Shown: positions 21,765 through 42,200, numbered from the stretch's first letter. The stretch is DNA of 64,000 bases from Beroe ovata (GCA_946803715.1 CAMPET010000020.1:506398-570397); one strand, 5' to 3'. Notes: generated from the letters alone by a model not told the origin. Numbers and translations: made by a program.

Positions 21765-24276
21765 ATGGATACAACAGTTCAGCAGCAACAACAGGCTATG
21801 CCCCCTCCAGTAGCCCCATTAAAGAAGGAGCCTCCCCAAATACTATATGGGAAGCTCTCCAATTTTGTTATAGAGAAAAAGGTGGGAGGGATTTTCATAA
21901 TGCATTAATGAGTTTATAATGTCAGTTAATTACTTGCTTTTTTTGTAAGATGAAAAGTTTGATTGTGGAGGAATGCTCTCTCAGGTTGGAAGAGGACAGT
22001 TCAGTGAAGTATATAAAGCAAGGCTCCACATTGATAACTCTATTGTTGCCTTGAAGAAAGTGCAGGTAAAATTTTTGCAGTAAAATACATTTAAATTAGG
22101 TGCAAGATGTAATCAGTGCATTTGGAAACAATTTACAGCAATCTGCTGAAGTTTCCACCTGCATTTTCGAAATTTGAACCCCACACTATTGATGCATAAT
22201 GGTAAGTGGCCAGCTTTCCTGGTTGCATTAGCTGTATATGCATGATGTACATAATGATAATGTACATTTCCAAAATAAGCATTCAGTAAAGAGACTGGAG
22301 CCTTTCAACCATACCCACCTCGATTTTTGCTGGTCTATGTTACTTGATATGTGATAGTATTGATAATCAATTCTTCACAGATTTATGAGATGATGGATGC
22401 AAAGGCAAGAAATGATTGCATCAAAGAAATAGACTTACTCAAGGTAGATGTGTAATCAGGAATATTTATTGATGGGAATTTTGCCTATCAAGTTATGGAA
22501 GTTCTCTGCTCTCCATGATTTTACATTTCACCGCCTCCTCAGCAACTGAATCATCCAAATGTTATCAAGTATCTGGCTTCATTCATTGAAAATAACGAGG
22601 TAAGATGGCATAGTATATAGTGTCCATATCAAGACTGATACACTATACGCATGTCACATACACCACAATCTGTCTTGACAAGACAAATTGAGTGTAAAAG
22701 TTACTGCATCGTCTTAACACCAAATGACAGAAATAACCTAGTTATTCTTCTTTACAATGTGAATTGTGACTAGAAATATTCATGGAGATCTTATAGTTAG
22801 ATCTATATGATATTCTGTTCACAAGTTGTATTTTCTAGCTGAATATTTGCCTGGAATTAGCAGATGCTGGCGACTTGTCAAGGATGATAAGAGTAAGTGA
22901 CATGGAATTCGGCCACGAGATCAAAGAGATTTCTAAAAATCTGACTGAAAATAAACTACATCCTGATGAATGAGATTGCATCATTATTCATACCGGTTTC
23001 TAATTGTATCATTCCACAAGCATTTCAAGAAAGGAGGCAAACTCATACCAGAGCGAACTATTTGGAAGTACTTCGTGCAACTGACAAGTGCTGTCGAGCA
23101 TATGCATTCTCGTCGTATCATGCATAGAGGTACATGACTCTCACTTGAAACATTCTATTCACTATTCAATAAATACCTACAGAATAAGACATGAGCAAAT
23201 TTGATTCGATGGACCTACCGTATGACCTTGCTCCTCTGGGGCGTTGCTCAAGACAAGTTGCCAATTTATTGAAGTACTGAGCACCAACTCAGAAACATGA
23301 TGTCAATAGGACTTGAATATTGTGAAGCAGTTGGTTTTGACGATACTTAACTGGGCTATACGCTCTCATTTCCCTGATCGTTACTCCATTCCCCATGCAG
23401 ATATCAAGCCATCCAATGTGTTTATAACCGCTGCTGGAGTTGTTAAGTTGGGAGACTTGGGTCTTGGACGATACTTCAGCTCCAAAACACAAGCTGCCCA
23501 CTCGCTAGGTAGGGAGGTGTTTTACATTGTCACGCAATGCACACAATGTGTGCGTGTGTGTAGTGTGTTACACAAATGCTTGTTCAGTGAGAGAACGAAT
23601 TTTAACTCTATGGCACTGTCACACTTTTGAGCGTGGTAAACGTAGGGCGCGCGGAATATGCGGCGTATTGAGCAAAAATGTCTTGCAGCTAGTATGACAA
23701 AGCGCAATAATCGGCGCGCGGCTTTATGCACTTATTTATTGACAAAATATCTCTTGTTTTTATAGTAGGTACCTACTTCTTCTTTTACTCAATTCTCATC
23801 AATTATCATTTTTCCTCAGTTGGAACGCCCTACTACATGTCACCGGAGAGAATACATGAGAACGGGTACAATTTCAAATCTGACACTTGGTCACTGGGGT
23901 GTCTGCTCTACGAAATGGCTGCCCTTCAGTCCCCCTTCTATGGAGACAAGATGAACCTATATTCGCTGTGTCAGAAGATAGAGAAGTGTGACTACCCTCC
24001 TCTGCCCTCAGAACACTACTCTAAAGAGGTTAAAATTTAATATCATGCTCATCTTCTGCACAATGCACATCTACTGCATTCTGTAGTCTGTGCAATCAGC
24101 AGAGACATCTGTCATCAGTCAGCTTTTCCGTGCTAAACATATCCACTTCTGACAACATTTTCTCCCAGCTCCGTGATTTGGTAAACATTTGCATCAATCC
24201 TGACCCCGAGAAGAGACCTGACATCCAGTATGTTCACGAAGTCGCGAAGAAGATGCACGCAGCCTCCCTACACTGA
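21765..24276 (+). CDS. NEK7: NEK7/NEK6-type NIMA-related serine/threonine kinase
   Basis: Nine exons (21765-21881, 21985-22065, 22381-22443, 22543-22599, 22839-22892, 23021-23129, 23401-23508, 23820-24028, 24169-24276) give 301 residues against 302 in human NEK7. Exon lengths fit an ungapped alignment from residue 37 to near the end. Key residues are all present at the human NEK7 positions: GRGQFSEVY glycine loop (41-49), K63, HRD ending at D161, the family's DLG instead of DFG (179-181), the activation-loop S195 target of NEK9, and GTPYYMSPE (198-206). The protein is a minimal kinase without a C-terminal regulatory tail, as in NEK6/7, which act in mitotic spindle assembly; vertebrate NEK7 also licenses the NLRP3 inflammasome. 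The N-terminus is divergent and Gln/Pro-rich. NEK6 against NEK7 cannot be decided, since non-vertebrates usually have one ancestor of both. Confidence 0.96.
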
Positions 24277-25508
24277 TACAAGCTTGGTAGACCCGCTACT
24301 CTTTGCTGCTCCGTATACAGCCATAGTATGGACACTGTACAGATCCCTCTCTACCGACACTCTCATAGCTGTCATGTTATGATACACAACATTTCTCACA
24401 CGTGTATGTGTGTTTGTGTGAACAATGTGTTGCCATGGCATGTGATTTATGAATAGGAGCACATGTGTTTGCTGAGATAAACTACGAGAGTCTGAGGAAC
24501 TTGTGATCAATGCAATGATGAAGATTATGCGTCGCTCAAGCGAACGCTAAACATGTATGGAGGGTCACAGTCCCATGTAAGACCAATCTTTTTTGCTCTT
24601 GGCAGCCTCAATTTTCTCCGAAATGCCGGTCAAATTGTGCATTTTTTTCGATTTTTCACATTCCCCATCTCTGCTAATGATAGGGGTACCATTTCTCTCT
24701 GTTATATGTGTGAGTAACGGATAAAACAAGATAACAGTTGTGATTATATGTTTTTTGGATATCAATATATTATGCAAGATATAAACAGGAACTTGTGAAT
24801 TTCTGGGATCGTCTTGGATGAGTTTTCTCTTTCGCGTATGTTGTCCTCGATCAATCCTGTCATCTTTCGTTGCCTCTCTTGAGTATTATATGTGAATCGA
24901 GTATGAACCGTGGTTGATATACATTTATAACGAGACTAAGTTTACAACTTTGAGCATTTATAAGACTTTACAGTAGGTACAGTTTTTTTTAGTTGTAAAT
25001 AGCAAAGTTAATGATTTAGGGAGAAACTTCGATCGAGATTCAAGAATGATATGATTATTATTTGTGATGATAATTTGGCTGGTAATTTATTGAACGGGAC
25101 ATGGAGTAGGTTTCGGCTGTTTTCTAACTCTTCGAACGGAATGTTGGAGTTATGCATATGAACAACCTATTTATGGATCATGCTTGTTTTGGAAGCCGTT
25201 TTGCAACAGCTAGAAATGCTTGCACTTCTTGAGCCATCGATTGAATGTTGTTCGACTTTTTCTGAATACTAGCAGATATATGGTGTGATAAATGTATGAA
25301 ACTGAATATTTCGAACTCTTAGAAGATTGATTTCCGTCATTCAAACTTTGCTCTTCTTACTTTGCTGATCTAACTCAAGGATGGCAAGCGATAGTTACAT
25401 TGTTATACCTTCTTCTGAGTGAAAAACTCAAATCATAACCTCTCGACTCCCTGACATATAGGTGGGCAATGTAAGTAACCGACAGACTGTCTCCTATCTG
25501 CTGTTGAT
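24277..25508. other. Intergenic between NEK7-type and ankyrin genes
   Basis: This holds the 3' flank of the kinase gene and the 5' flank of the ankyrin-repeat gene. AT-rich; I see no coding exon, RNA gene or clear repeat. Confidence 0.5.
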
Positions 25509-30551
<5,043 letters not shown>

Positions 30552-33500
30552 TCTCCCGGACAATTAGATATAGTCACACGGACCAATGGGAGAGAAATAG
30601 AGAGTGTCACGTGGTAGGGGATATCGTCCAATGGGAGTTGAGCATGAGTAAGTGTTCTAGTGGAAGAGAAAGGTATGTGGCACTTGTATGAACTTCCAGT
30701 ACCCATCATGTTCATATTCTGGGGGAAACTATGTGTCCACAGTTCTATCGGACTATAGCTGGAGCTTATATTGACACTTGTATCCGATCGTGAAGGGGGA
30801 AGTCAGGATGCTGTCAGGCATCAATCTGATTCTTCCCGTTCTGTACACCTATATGACTATCAACTGACACTTGGGACTCACTGTTAGTGACTCACAGTTT
30901 AGTATACAGTTTAGTAAAGGAGTTGCTCCGAATATTACAATGGAGTGACTGGATTAGCCCAAGATTTGTGAAGAGTCGATATTTTCACTGTGTCATCCAT
31001 GTAGTCTTGGAGCAGTGGGATCGAAAATGATGTGTTTACTTAAGTAAATGGTTTATACTGATCGCTTTTACTTTTAAGCGTATTTAACTTATATGCATTT
31101 CAATCATTTTCACGATCAAATCGTTCGTTTTGAAATTCATATTGGAAGCCACTTTCTGGTTTTTGGGGAAGATGAGATGTTAATAAATTTCAGGATATTT
31201 CATTCAAAAACTGTATATATTGACCAAATACATTGAACTATCGATTAACACCAAAATTCCTCTGTTTCTTTTCGTTTCGATACCATTTGTCCACTGGATA
31301 ATGTCCAGAGACAGTGAAACACCGTGTGGATCAATCACGGGAGCAGTGATCGAGAGTTAATCATAGATATATCACCGACGGATCTATGATTGAACTAAAT
31401 AATCATCACTAAATAATCATCAGTGATGTTGTGATGATTCATCACAATAGTGACTGCGAGACTGGTTGAGAAAAGTCCCTCCAATGGGAATTACAATATG
31501 ACGAACAGTGTACACCGATGACCAACACGGTGAAAAATGTACATTCTTCGTTCTACATCACTGCGTTGTCATAAGGGCTATCGGTGATCGTACAATGTCA
31601 TGTGTGCACTAGGAAAGTCACGTGCCACTCTAGGGGCCAATCAGAACGCGCGCACTGTACCACGTGACTCGATGTACAATACCACGTGACACGCAGTACA
31701 TATGGCATGGTTACTGCGCGCGCGCACGTGGGAATGTGGGACGACCCGATGTGTACGATGTAGTTGCGTGTGTATTGTACATTTGGTTCATTTTGTCGTG
31801 TATACATCTGTTGTAACGCGTCATGCGTCATGCGTTGTGAAACTTATTATTAAGCGATTCCCTTCAAATACACACATTTCCTGATGATGTTCATTTGACA
31901 TATTTCCATCATGTACAGCCAGATCGCGTTGCGTTTTTCGGATTTGAGCAACCGCTCCTGACTGCACATGTCACTTTTGTAGTTCACGGTTACCTTACTT
32001 CGCGTTCGCTGCATTGGTCTACAAAGTAACAAAATAAAAGAAACCGCTTACCGCTCGCTAATTATTGTTTCTACTCCGCGATCACACCATGATCTGTTTC
32101 CCGCACAAATCACAAAAACTGCTCCACATGCCCCCCAAAACTTACAGAAAGTATAGCCTTTAGGGATTATAGAAATCGCAGTTTTTACTCAGGTGGCATC
32201 TAACCAATGTTTCATGTTTCCCATCCTTCATGTGATTACATCTTCACCCACAGACACTCCGTGTAGCTACTTTGTGCAAATTGTGTGTGTGATGACTCTT
32301 ACCGATCATCTATAGGGAATCAGTGTGTTCATATCCATGATATTATTCGTATTCATACCGTGGCTTCTTCAGGCAGTTTTCCCATGTTCATAGGTATTAG
32401 GCTGTTTTCATCCGGGAGATTTTCAATTTCAATAGATATCTACTATTGATATTCTATGCCAATAATCAACGTGAAAGTTTTCATATTTCCTCTTTTATTC
32501 GGAGTTTGTCCCTATAAAAATTAACTTTTGGAGAAATTGATGGATTTTTTCGAGTCTTCGGTCTCCGTCTACCCCTATTGAGTCTTCAGTCTAGGTCTTC
32601 TCATTTTTCTTTTCCGAATTTGATTGACTTCATCACGCAAGTATTACTCTTTCAATTTCATCTCACATGCGCCCGGTAGAATTTATATCACTATCGTTTA
32701 CATCATGATATCACTTTTGATAATCAATGAGAATCAATTAATCAAAATTGCATTTTTCTTGGAAGTTGAGGTGCATGCTGTGCTTTTCGAAGTGAACTTA
32801 TAAATGTTTCAGAATGCTGCCGTTGTAACTAAACCTGCAATTAAGTGAAGCTCTTCCGTGACCAAAGAGAATTCCACGTGCGTCGTTTACGTGTGTCGCA
32901 GAATTCTCGTAACCTTGGTTCACGCACGTGGCCGGTGACGCGCAGCACGTGGTTAGTGACGCGCAACACGTGTACTGCGCGACGGGGCATCGAGTAGACA
33001 GGTGTTATTCCTGATTAGTTTTTATAGCTGGCTAGCTTTAAGCCACATGGAGCTCCTTGTCTGGCAGAATTAAACATCGCCCAATCCACCAATCTCGTGA
33101 GGGGAGGAAGAGAGGAGCCAATCGGAGCGCAGAACGGTCGGTCACGTGTTGTTTTGCACTAAGAGTTGTTTTGCGGAGTATTGTAATAATAAACTAGCCA
33201 TGCGTGAGCCGTTACATAGCCAGTCTTCCGATCAAAGGGAGGTTTGAGATCAAGATGGGGGGGGTGTTCAATACCTTCGTGCATCATGGGATGAGTACTA
33301 ATTTACTCTTCGTCACAGAAATCTTGCTTCGTGATAATGTATAGGGCACGTTAATTTATTGTTGTAATACGAATGTAAGTAAATTCATTAATCATAATGA
33401 ACTACATAAGGAATAGCAGAGGGAGGAGGGTGTTTTATAAATATCGAATTTGATGGCATTCCACCACAAAATGTAATATTTATAGAGGGGGTAAAACACT

Positions 33501-35658
33501 TGCACTTCTCCCCCTGAATTAAGATGCCACCGGCACGCCACCCGGCGCGGCTGCATTTTGTGACATTCCCTCGGCTTCACAGTGTAACGTGAGGATCAGT
33601 CTCCACTCTCTGCTGATTTTCAAACACCGTTTAATTATTAACTACAGAGCGAGATGGGAGCGGGTATTGGTATACATACCAAATATATAGAGTGAGCCCA
33701 GTAGGAGGACACCTGCGCCCAACCAGTGCTCCCAGAACCGCCTACTTCCAACCCCATTGGCTGGGGTAAAACACGTGACCCTGACTCGTCTTTCCATTGG
33801 TTGATCCGCCTAACGGTAAGCAGTCCCGTGACCCACGCGTAGAGGAAAATTATAATTCTGAATGTTGCGAGTCTCGCCGAGCTGATAGTGTTACAAAACT
33901 AAATGAGTTTTTCTCCGCGTCCCCCCTCCCCCTGTGTATGACGCTCATAGTGTGTGATCATGTTTTCCCCCTCTCTCCTTTGGTTACAGATCACAATAAC
34001 CATGGGGTAGAATGAGAGATCCAACCATTGGTTTGTTTTCGCTGGCTCTCTTGTTGTCGTATTTATAGTCATACGACGACTCTCTCATGACATCTCCAAT
34101 CTTGATCATGTACCGGATGTCATACAATAAGTGATTCTGTCACTGATTTCACATTGAACTGAAGGTGAGCACTGAGCATTTACAATGTCCATCTATAATA
34201 ACATCATGTGACATGCGTAGTCGACTTCATATGGATCGCCAAATCGAATACTGTGAGTGTCGGGAATAGGAAGCCATGAATTTGGTATTCGCGATCCTAG
34301 GACCAGACTGGTCTGAACCGAGATTGTCCTTGAGACTCGATTGTTCTCCCTCTTCTTGACAGTAGGTACATGTATTTTGAAACATTTGTCTTTGTGATTC
34401 ATGAAGGAGTACGGAATTACATAACATTGTGTTTTGGATCTTATGTCAAGTGTTGCTGCATGTACGCTCCGCTGCAAAGTTATTCAGAATGCGCTCAGCG
34501 GCGTAGGGTAATTGTTCACGTGTGTTTAATTCTTGATGAAGGCACCAGTACGTCTGGCACAATTCAGTTAACTATAATTGTTGCAGCTGCCCATAACTTC
34601 GTATTTCAACTATCTGCATACAAATAAATCGTTTTGAAAATGAATTTGTTAAGGCATATACCGGCACAGGATAACGATAAATTGGTATAGTTGTTTGTCA
34701 CGTGACATTTGATGGTTGGCAGATCATGAACCATTGTGAATTTGACGTTAATTCTCGTGAGATATAGATGCTACTGTTGTATTATTTGCTGATCATCATC
34801 ATAGCTCAACAAGAGCATGCATCTTGTTGTGGTGTTAAGCTTACCGCGTAGGCTGCCTATAATGAGTAGTTATAATACGGTCGTTGCAGGGCAGAGGAAT
34901 AATCAAAAGTAATAAGATATCATTGAGTGGAAACAAATCGATGTCAGCCGATGTCAACGTGGACCGGTTTGTGGACGAGCGAGCGATCTGAATGGTCGAA
35001 CATATTGGTCACGTGACACATGCTTATACCCACCAATGATTGGCGAGGAATCGCCCCCACGCTAACACGCGCAATTGTGTGCGAGATTCGCTAGACATTT
35101 TATGGATAGTTATTGGTCGTTTACGTACTTTTTGTCTATTACACCATTGGGTGATGGTGCAGCACCAGCAGGTAACCGAAACGCCCCGCCACCGATCACT
35201 GACTCTCTTCTATAATTGGTGACTCATTCTTTACCAGATGCAGCATTTGATATATGTTGATGGTGATAGCTATGTGTAATATTAAGGGTTTAATCATCGA
35301 TTCCTTCCACTGCATGGTCCCTTTGCCTGCTGGTCAAGCTTATTATGTGTCTTGTGAGGGACGTGTGATACCCCACTACCACTATAATATAATATGATCC
35401 GGGGACAATAACTTCATGATTATAATATAAAGTTTACATGTGTGTATAGCATCACGCCGCGCTCTCATGGCCGGCCTTGAACACTGTCCGAAGTGTGTCA
35501 CGTTGACTGATCACAGAGCTTGGGCGAGAGAGAGGGAGCTGTCATGGCCGCCGCTGCCTAGCAGTACTAGGGCAGGAACAGAAGTATCGGTTCAGTGCGA
35601 TTATGATAGCTATGATCACCTTGTTTTTGGGGGCTAATGATCGCTCTGTTAAGTTGTG

Positions 35659-35780
35659 TGTGTGTGTATGTGTTTGTGTGTGTGTGTGTGTGTGTNNNNN
35701 NNNNNNNNNNNNNNNNNNNNNNNNNNNNNNNNNNNNNNNNNNNNNNNNNNNNNNNNNNNNNNNNTGTGTGTGTGTGTGTG
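35659..35780. repeat. (GT)n microsatellite with a 69-base N gap
   Basis: (GT)n on both sides of Ns at 35696-35764. Frames reading poly-Cys/Val or poly-Thr/His across it are artefacts. Confidence 0.95.
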
Positions 35781-38700
35781 TCCGGGGGTATATATAGATG
35801 ATCATAATGATTAGGATTGCCTGTCAAGTGGCAGTCTGATAGTCTCGTCTTGAATTGCGGAGGAGTGGAGGAGACGCGCGCCTTGACCATACTACATGAC
35901 ACGTGCATTTTCCTTCTGCGCTTACCCACTACTCATTATAGTAAACATGGTCTTTCCATGATAATAACAATATTGTTCAGAGCATTTTTGTCACAATGAA
36001 TCCAGTGTGTAATTCATTTCCAACTGCATCTTCTCAACACTTCGCTCCCCACATGGCACTCACATTTTGCGAGTATATAACGATCATACCTACGCTAACC
36101 ATGTGTTGTAACCACTAGCTCACTGCCCCGTGTGTGTTTTGCAAACACACGGAAAAAAGGAGAACCACCCTTCACACTATAGTAATGTCAGTTTGTTAAC
36201 ACCTATAACAGCTATAGGTTCTCAATAATAGACTGTGTCTATGTAGTCAGAGGACGTTTGTGCAAACGTATCGTCCGTATTGTTTGAAGGTGTTATACCC
36301 CCTTTATTCCTCCTCTCTATTATTGATGTGTCAAACTAATCTGAGGCAATAGTATTTCGTGTATTATATGCTACAAGAGCCCGTGTGTGTGTGTGTGTGT
36401 GTGTGCTACTGAGGTAGGTTCACTTTTTCCTTCGTTTTACAAACAGGTGCTGCTCCAACGCGCGGTTATTCATCATTGTACTTATCAAGGAGGAAGGAAC
36501 GAGCTGGATAATCAGTTTGAAGGGTCTAAAAGAATAAATTGAGTTGATTATATTGTTCTGTTCCTCCCTCCTATCGGATTAGCGCCCTACTACTAATTAA
36601 CACGAGCTTACTTTTATTAATAGCGGTTTTTATTCGTTCCCTATTTTAATTATTCCGCGCTATCACTCTATCAGTATCAGAATTGACTTTGTTCTCTACT
36701 CAGCTGCTAGGAAAAACTTGACTATGAATGATAGGAACTATTGTTGTAAACCGGCTACTCTCTTTGAGATGATCAGTAAGTCTTCTGTCACTCACTCGAC
36801 CACATCCAACTTAATATTCATTCATTATACCCACGACCATTCATGTCACTTCATAGAATATGTTTCATGGATGAAAACATCTATATTTTGAATGATTTGG
36901 TCCAACCTCTATATTCTTTAACAGCAGAAGTTTCTTCAAATGCTGTTTTGTCAGCATATATTAAAGTAAAATGTCTCGGTGAAGTGGTGCGATGGTCAAA
37001 CTAACATCAAAGTATAACACGCATTGTTATTGTTCTGCAGTTATAAAAGCGCAAGAAGAAGTTTAACCTTCGTATTGTGTAGAAATAAGTGGGTTTTAAC
37101 CACTAAGGTATAATCGTGATTCTGTTTTGATGAAACTAGCAGTCTACTCGTTTTGAAATATATATCATGGGGACTCACTGCACTTCGCGCTTACAGATGT
37201 TTCTTATTTCGCCCAAGCTTTATCACCCACGCCACAGCAGGGACTGAAACCTACTCAATTTGATCAGAGAATACCTATACTTTCGGACACTCAAAGCACA
37301 ACTCTTAAGTCACATGACCAGGAGTCAGGACCGAACTTGTTTTCTTCACAAAACTTTCGGCAGGAAATTTCTTTATGAAGGAGTAATATCATTCTGCAGG
37401 ATTCTGTTTTATAGTGCGGGCAAAATGTGAAAAGGCGTGCAATGCACATCGCGACACAACTGGCCTCGATCATGACGAACATACTCATAGCATTCTCCTG
37501 CAATCATTATGTAGGAGGATCGCACTCAATATAGAGCAATAAGAGTACTGTCTTTGCCCGAGGTGAGACAAACCTTAGAAACTCGAGAAAGTGTTTATGA
37601 GAGCCATCTCTCTCTGCTGTGTGGGTGGCTAGAGTGCTGTTTCCCTCCTTAGACAGAGTAGAGAGTACCACCCTAGCCGCTTGCAGTAGCTATCATGAGT
37701 AGCTTTTGCTCGGAGGCGCAACCATAGTAATGATTCTTGACCTCTCCAAAGTATAGGATAGATGCTCGATTATCAGGATATGTCGCGAAGCCCTATGATA
37801 ATGGGTTTGGGATAGATTGCTGGTATTATACGCTCGCCACAGAACTCAAGAACTCTGAAAAACATGGGAATATGTTACCGAGAACTACAGTGTGATCCCA
37901 GCTGATGATTATCTATGCTCCTATTGGATAGTATGGGGCCAAGAAAATCACAGCCATACCTAGTATAATGGCCATCTTGCACATACATAAATATCCGTAA
38001 TTTCACTGGAAAAACGCGGGGATTTCATAAAAATATCTGTGATGAAAAGCACCAACCGGGCTCACGTGATATTATACAGTCTTCTCTGTAGCTATTGCAA
38101 GATGAAGAAGAGCTGGGCTAGTGATCGAGCTTTTTAATAGGTGTTTACGTGCTAACTGTGCGCGGCGTGTCATTGAGCACGTGTAAATCACGTGACTGCA
38201 TCTTCCAAATCTATCGAAATCCTGGTAGTGACATTAGAGAGACAGAGAGAGCAATACATAGAAAGACCCATGTTTTTTCTCCCTTAACGTCTAAAAAGTG
38301 ATTTGAACACTTGAACACCGGGTACCATACCAGTATAACGTGTTACTAACTCCGGATCACCAGTGGGTTACCAACTGCCACGTGTCATAGCTGTCACGTG
38401 ACAGTCTGACCAATGAGATTCACGGTAGGAGCTCGTTTAAGTGCTTTAAACTCTTTACCATATGATCGCAGTAGCTGTAGTACTCATACCCGCGGCAGAT
38501 GTCTCGTATTGATCTTGTCTAGGGGGTGAAGTTGCTATGGTAGTGATCCAGTGAGTGTTATATGAACGCTGGCCAACACATTTTCCCATGGTTTTGATAA
38601 TATTTCATCGTTTTGGTTGGCGCTATCCTACTTATTTTAATCATGCTAATCTTTGAGGGTGGTCAAGTTTAAATGTTAGTTCTGATGCATGAATCAGGCA

Positions 38701-38805
38701 CTGCACTTTGCTATTACTACCATGGAGTACAGTTTGATCTTTGCGTTTACTGTGGCATGAAGTGCAGTGGTCACCTTGCTTTAGCATAATCAGTTTTTAG
38801 TGAAT

Positions 38806-38854
38806 TGTCTCAATTATAGCTGAGAAAAGCTGTCTCAATTATAGCTGAGAAAAG
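38806..38854. repeat. 25-bp direct tandem duplication
   Basis: TGTCTCAATTATAGCTGAGA plus AAAGC at 38806-38830 is repeated exactly, but for the final base, at 38831-38854. AGCTGAGA/TGTCTCA-type complementarity also gives each unit slight dyad symmetry. Confidence 0.85.
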
Positions 38855-39210
38855 AATTATATTCTTACTCGAGGGCTATATTGCGGTACTGTTCAGATCA
38901 TTCTAGTAAATGGAATCGGCTATTCCTTTGTTCTGAAATATGCAAAATCATTTGCAGATGCCCCACTGCGATAGGCATTCTCCTGCAGATATATTCCATT
39001 AACAGCCATCCTGTCACATGGTTTTCAACCCATTCCCACTTAAAAACAAAGTAACGATGTAGGTTGGCGATATTTAAGTGATCGTACCACTTTACCTCAA
39101 GGGCATGACTCTCGCTCCTGGTAGTGCAGGGAAAATCGTTCAGAACACTTCGATCCTTAAAAACAAATCCTATGCAGATGTTGGTAAAACTATAATTGAT
39201 TGGTTTGACC

Positions 39211-39274
39211 AGAGATTTCACCCAACAGAGATTTCACCCAACCAGAGATTTCACCCAACAGATTTCACCCAACA
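39211..39274. repeat. Four tandem copies of AGAGATTTCACCCAAC
   Basis: Two exact 16-bp copies (39211-39226 and 39227-39242) are followed by two variants with small indels. The frame through it reads a FHPT/S-rich peptide with no other support. Confidence 0.85.
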
Positions 39275-42200
39275 GCTTTAGTAACATATTGTATCTATAG
39301 AAAGTCTTTTACCGCTTATTCGAACACTAAACGCTGAACACTGAATCATGAATAATAACACTGCAGTTTGAATCATTAATAACAGTTATAGATACATTGT
39401 GGGATAATATCCTACCCAGATCCCACCTACGTAACATCATAGCAGCGTGTGTTTTATCAGCAGGGACGCGCGCCCATTGTAGTATTATTATTCAAATTTT
39501 AGATAAAAATACTCATGCTTCATAAGTGATACGAAGTGATAGCTACCTGACCCAACCCAAATTCGCCACAGCCCTTGATAAACACCTCGAGTACAAGGTA
39601 AGACTGTACAATATGATAGTGTAGGGGGGAGAAGTGAGCACGGACCCTAACTCAATAAAATAAAAAACTGGGCAGTTTCTATGGAGATGGTCAAGCAGAA
39701 ATAACTGATACTGTAGCAGTAAGCACAAGTAAATTAGTCTTTACATTAAGTTTATCGACAATGAAGTGAATTCCGATATATCCGTAGACCGTATCGATGG
39801 ACTGTGATTTCATCGCTGATGGTTTCAAGCTTACATCACGAGAATCTCTTCTTCTGTGGGAATCCTAATTTGCCGTGTTTGTTTTGGATAAGCTTATGAA
39901 CTGCAGCAGAAATAACCATACAAAGCAGTGCAATAACACATGTTTGTATAGGATGCAGAAAACAGAAAAACCAGTAAACAAGCAAGCTGTGATAAAGCCT
40001 GATTATGCAGTAGCCTGAACAAGCTCACATACTGCCCTATAGTCACGTGACACATAGTTATATTCGGTCTTTGAATAAACACACACAAAAACAGATATCA
40101 TGTGAAGTTTTGCTTGCACGATAAAACTGATATCATTTCTATGTGAACGATGCATGGTGTGTATCCTATTTCTGTGTTTGTATTGCTATTCAAATTCAGA
40201 TAGACACAGCTATTGTTTTTCAGTATTGACTTCTGCCATTTGTTAGTGTCAGCAAAATATACCTTTCATTCGCAATATCCATCTTAACTGAGTTTTGTCT
40301 GCTCTCATATTGTCTGACGATGCTAGGCCCTCTGACACTTTGCAACTGCAATTAAAATCAAAGCTATTATATCAGCTGAATTTATAAGTTTATCTCTTAG
40401 TTTATCTCTGAGATTATCTCTTTGTACCTACATATTGTAATTCGCCTCAAAACGCAGCCCCTAGACATTAATATGAGTATTGAGCATATATATACTTCTT
40501 ATCGCTACTCTAACACCGCGCAGCTTACAAATCATATCATTCCTACTTGAACGGGTTTAGGCATATAGGCTGAAATTTAATGCATTTTGTCCGTTTATCA
40601 TTACAGTTTTACTCTTCTCGGTTTTGAATTTTTCACGTGAGTATTGCGTTCAAGTCGATATTGGTACTGTTTCTAATTTTGTACACAGCTTCTCTTTCAT
40701 TAGTCGATACCTAATGGTAAATAGTTTTAAGAATCGTCTGATATCAAAAAATTCTCAACCCCAGTTTAAAGTTTCTGCAAGTGCATGGCATCGCCATTCT
40801 TCCATATTTTTCCTTAGAAATAGAAACAACTTTCGATTGCCTAACTAGTAGGTATCTTTCCAATCAACAATTTCCTCCTAACACGGCCGTTGCGTTGACC
40901 ATACGATTGTCGATTACCTACTCTATGTGTGCGAACAATCATGAATAGAATTCGGTGGAACTTGAGGAAGAAAACACTCTCACTATTATACAATATCCAC
41001 ATCCCTCAATCTTGATGTGTCTGCATGGTTCGCTGAAGTAGTGTTCGTATTCACAATATGGTGTCGGTATATTGAGCATTTACCGGAACAAAAATACCAG
41101 CCGGGTGCATGAAAATTGGAAATTCGAGTCTGTTGGACAACTTTTCATTACAACATCGCAAAAGCAGCTGGCACATGGGATGAGAGAAACACTGCGTATT
41201 GTTGTGTGCGTGAAAGGGGAACTTTCGATAGAAACGAACACGTTGGGCCCTTTAGAAATTTTTCTGGTAGGTATTGCATAATATATTCGTACTTTTAAAC
41301 TCCCCTCTCTCTTGGAATGATCATGTTCTATTATAGGGCCTCACAATTTTGTCGGGCTCATTCGATGGACCTCTATAAAGGTAGCCTCGGTTTCCTATTT
41401 GATATTTATGAGAAAGGTTCCTAGGCTCCATCTTCCCAGAGATCCGCTTGCACTTCCCCGATGTCAGGTTTCTAACATCCGGAGGTCTCTGTGAATGTAC
41501 ACTGGAATGCCCTCAGCGTAGAGTTCAGGTACAAGACTCGTTTTGCATCCCAGTGGAGCTATATCTAACCCCCTTGTGATAAGATAGCGAGCTCTAGATC
41601 TTGGACTAGGGATAAGATGAGCAAAGACGCTTCCTCGCATGAAGAAGATGTGTATTTTTCATATGGTAGCGGGTTTAATAATTAAACGCAATGATTATTT
41701 TGTGTATTTTGGTGTGATATGTGTGTGTAGGTATGTTTGTGTGTTTGGGTGTAATTAGATTACACACTCACTCTGCTGAGAGATTCATCAGTTTAGAGAG
41801 GCCGGTCACGTTTTAAACTATCTCTTCGAGTAATAAGCATTAATAACATTTCTAAATCCTGTTCCTAAACACAAAATGATATGTTTATTTAGCCGGGATT
41901 GATCTAATTGTTCCCCTCACCCCTTCTCTCGATTTAAAACCAAAACTACCGCATCGACTTTGAAATATATAAACGCTTGGTTTAACTTATCGCTCACCGC
42001 GAAATCTTGGGCTGCGCGCTCATTGGCTGACACGCTGTCACGTGTTATTTTGCTGCGCGGCACGTGACATTGCACGTGATCGGGTATTATTGTAGATTAC
42101 ACGCGCGGTGATTGTTCAGCACAAAGACGCCTCTGTTTAGGGTAAAAGTCCCCTTGTCACGCCCCTGGTCACCCCTCTGTGAATTGTGATATGTATCTTT

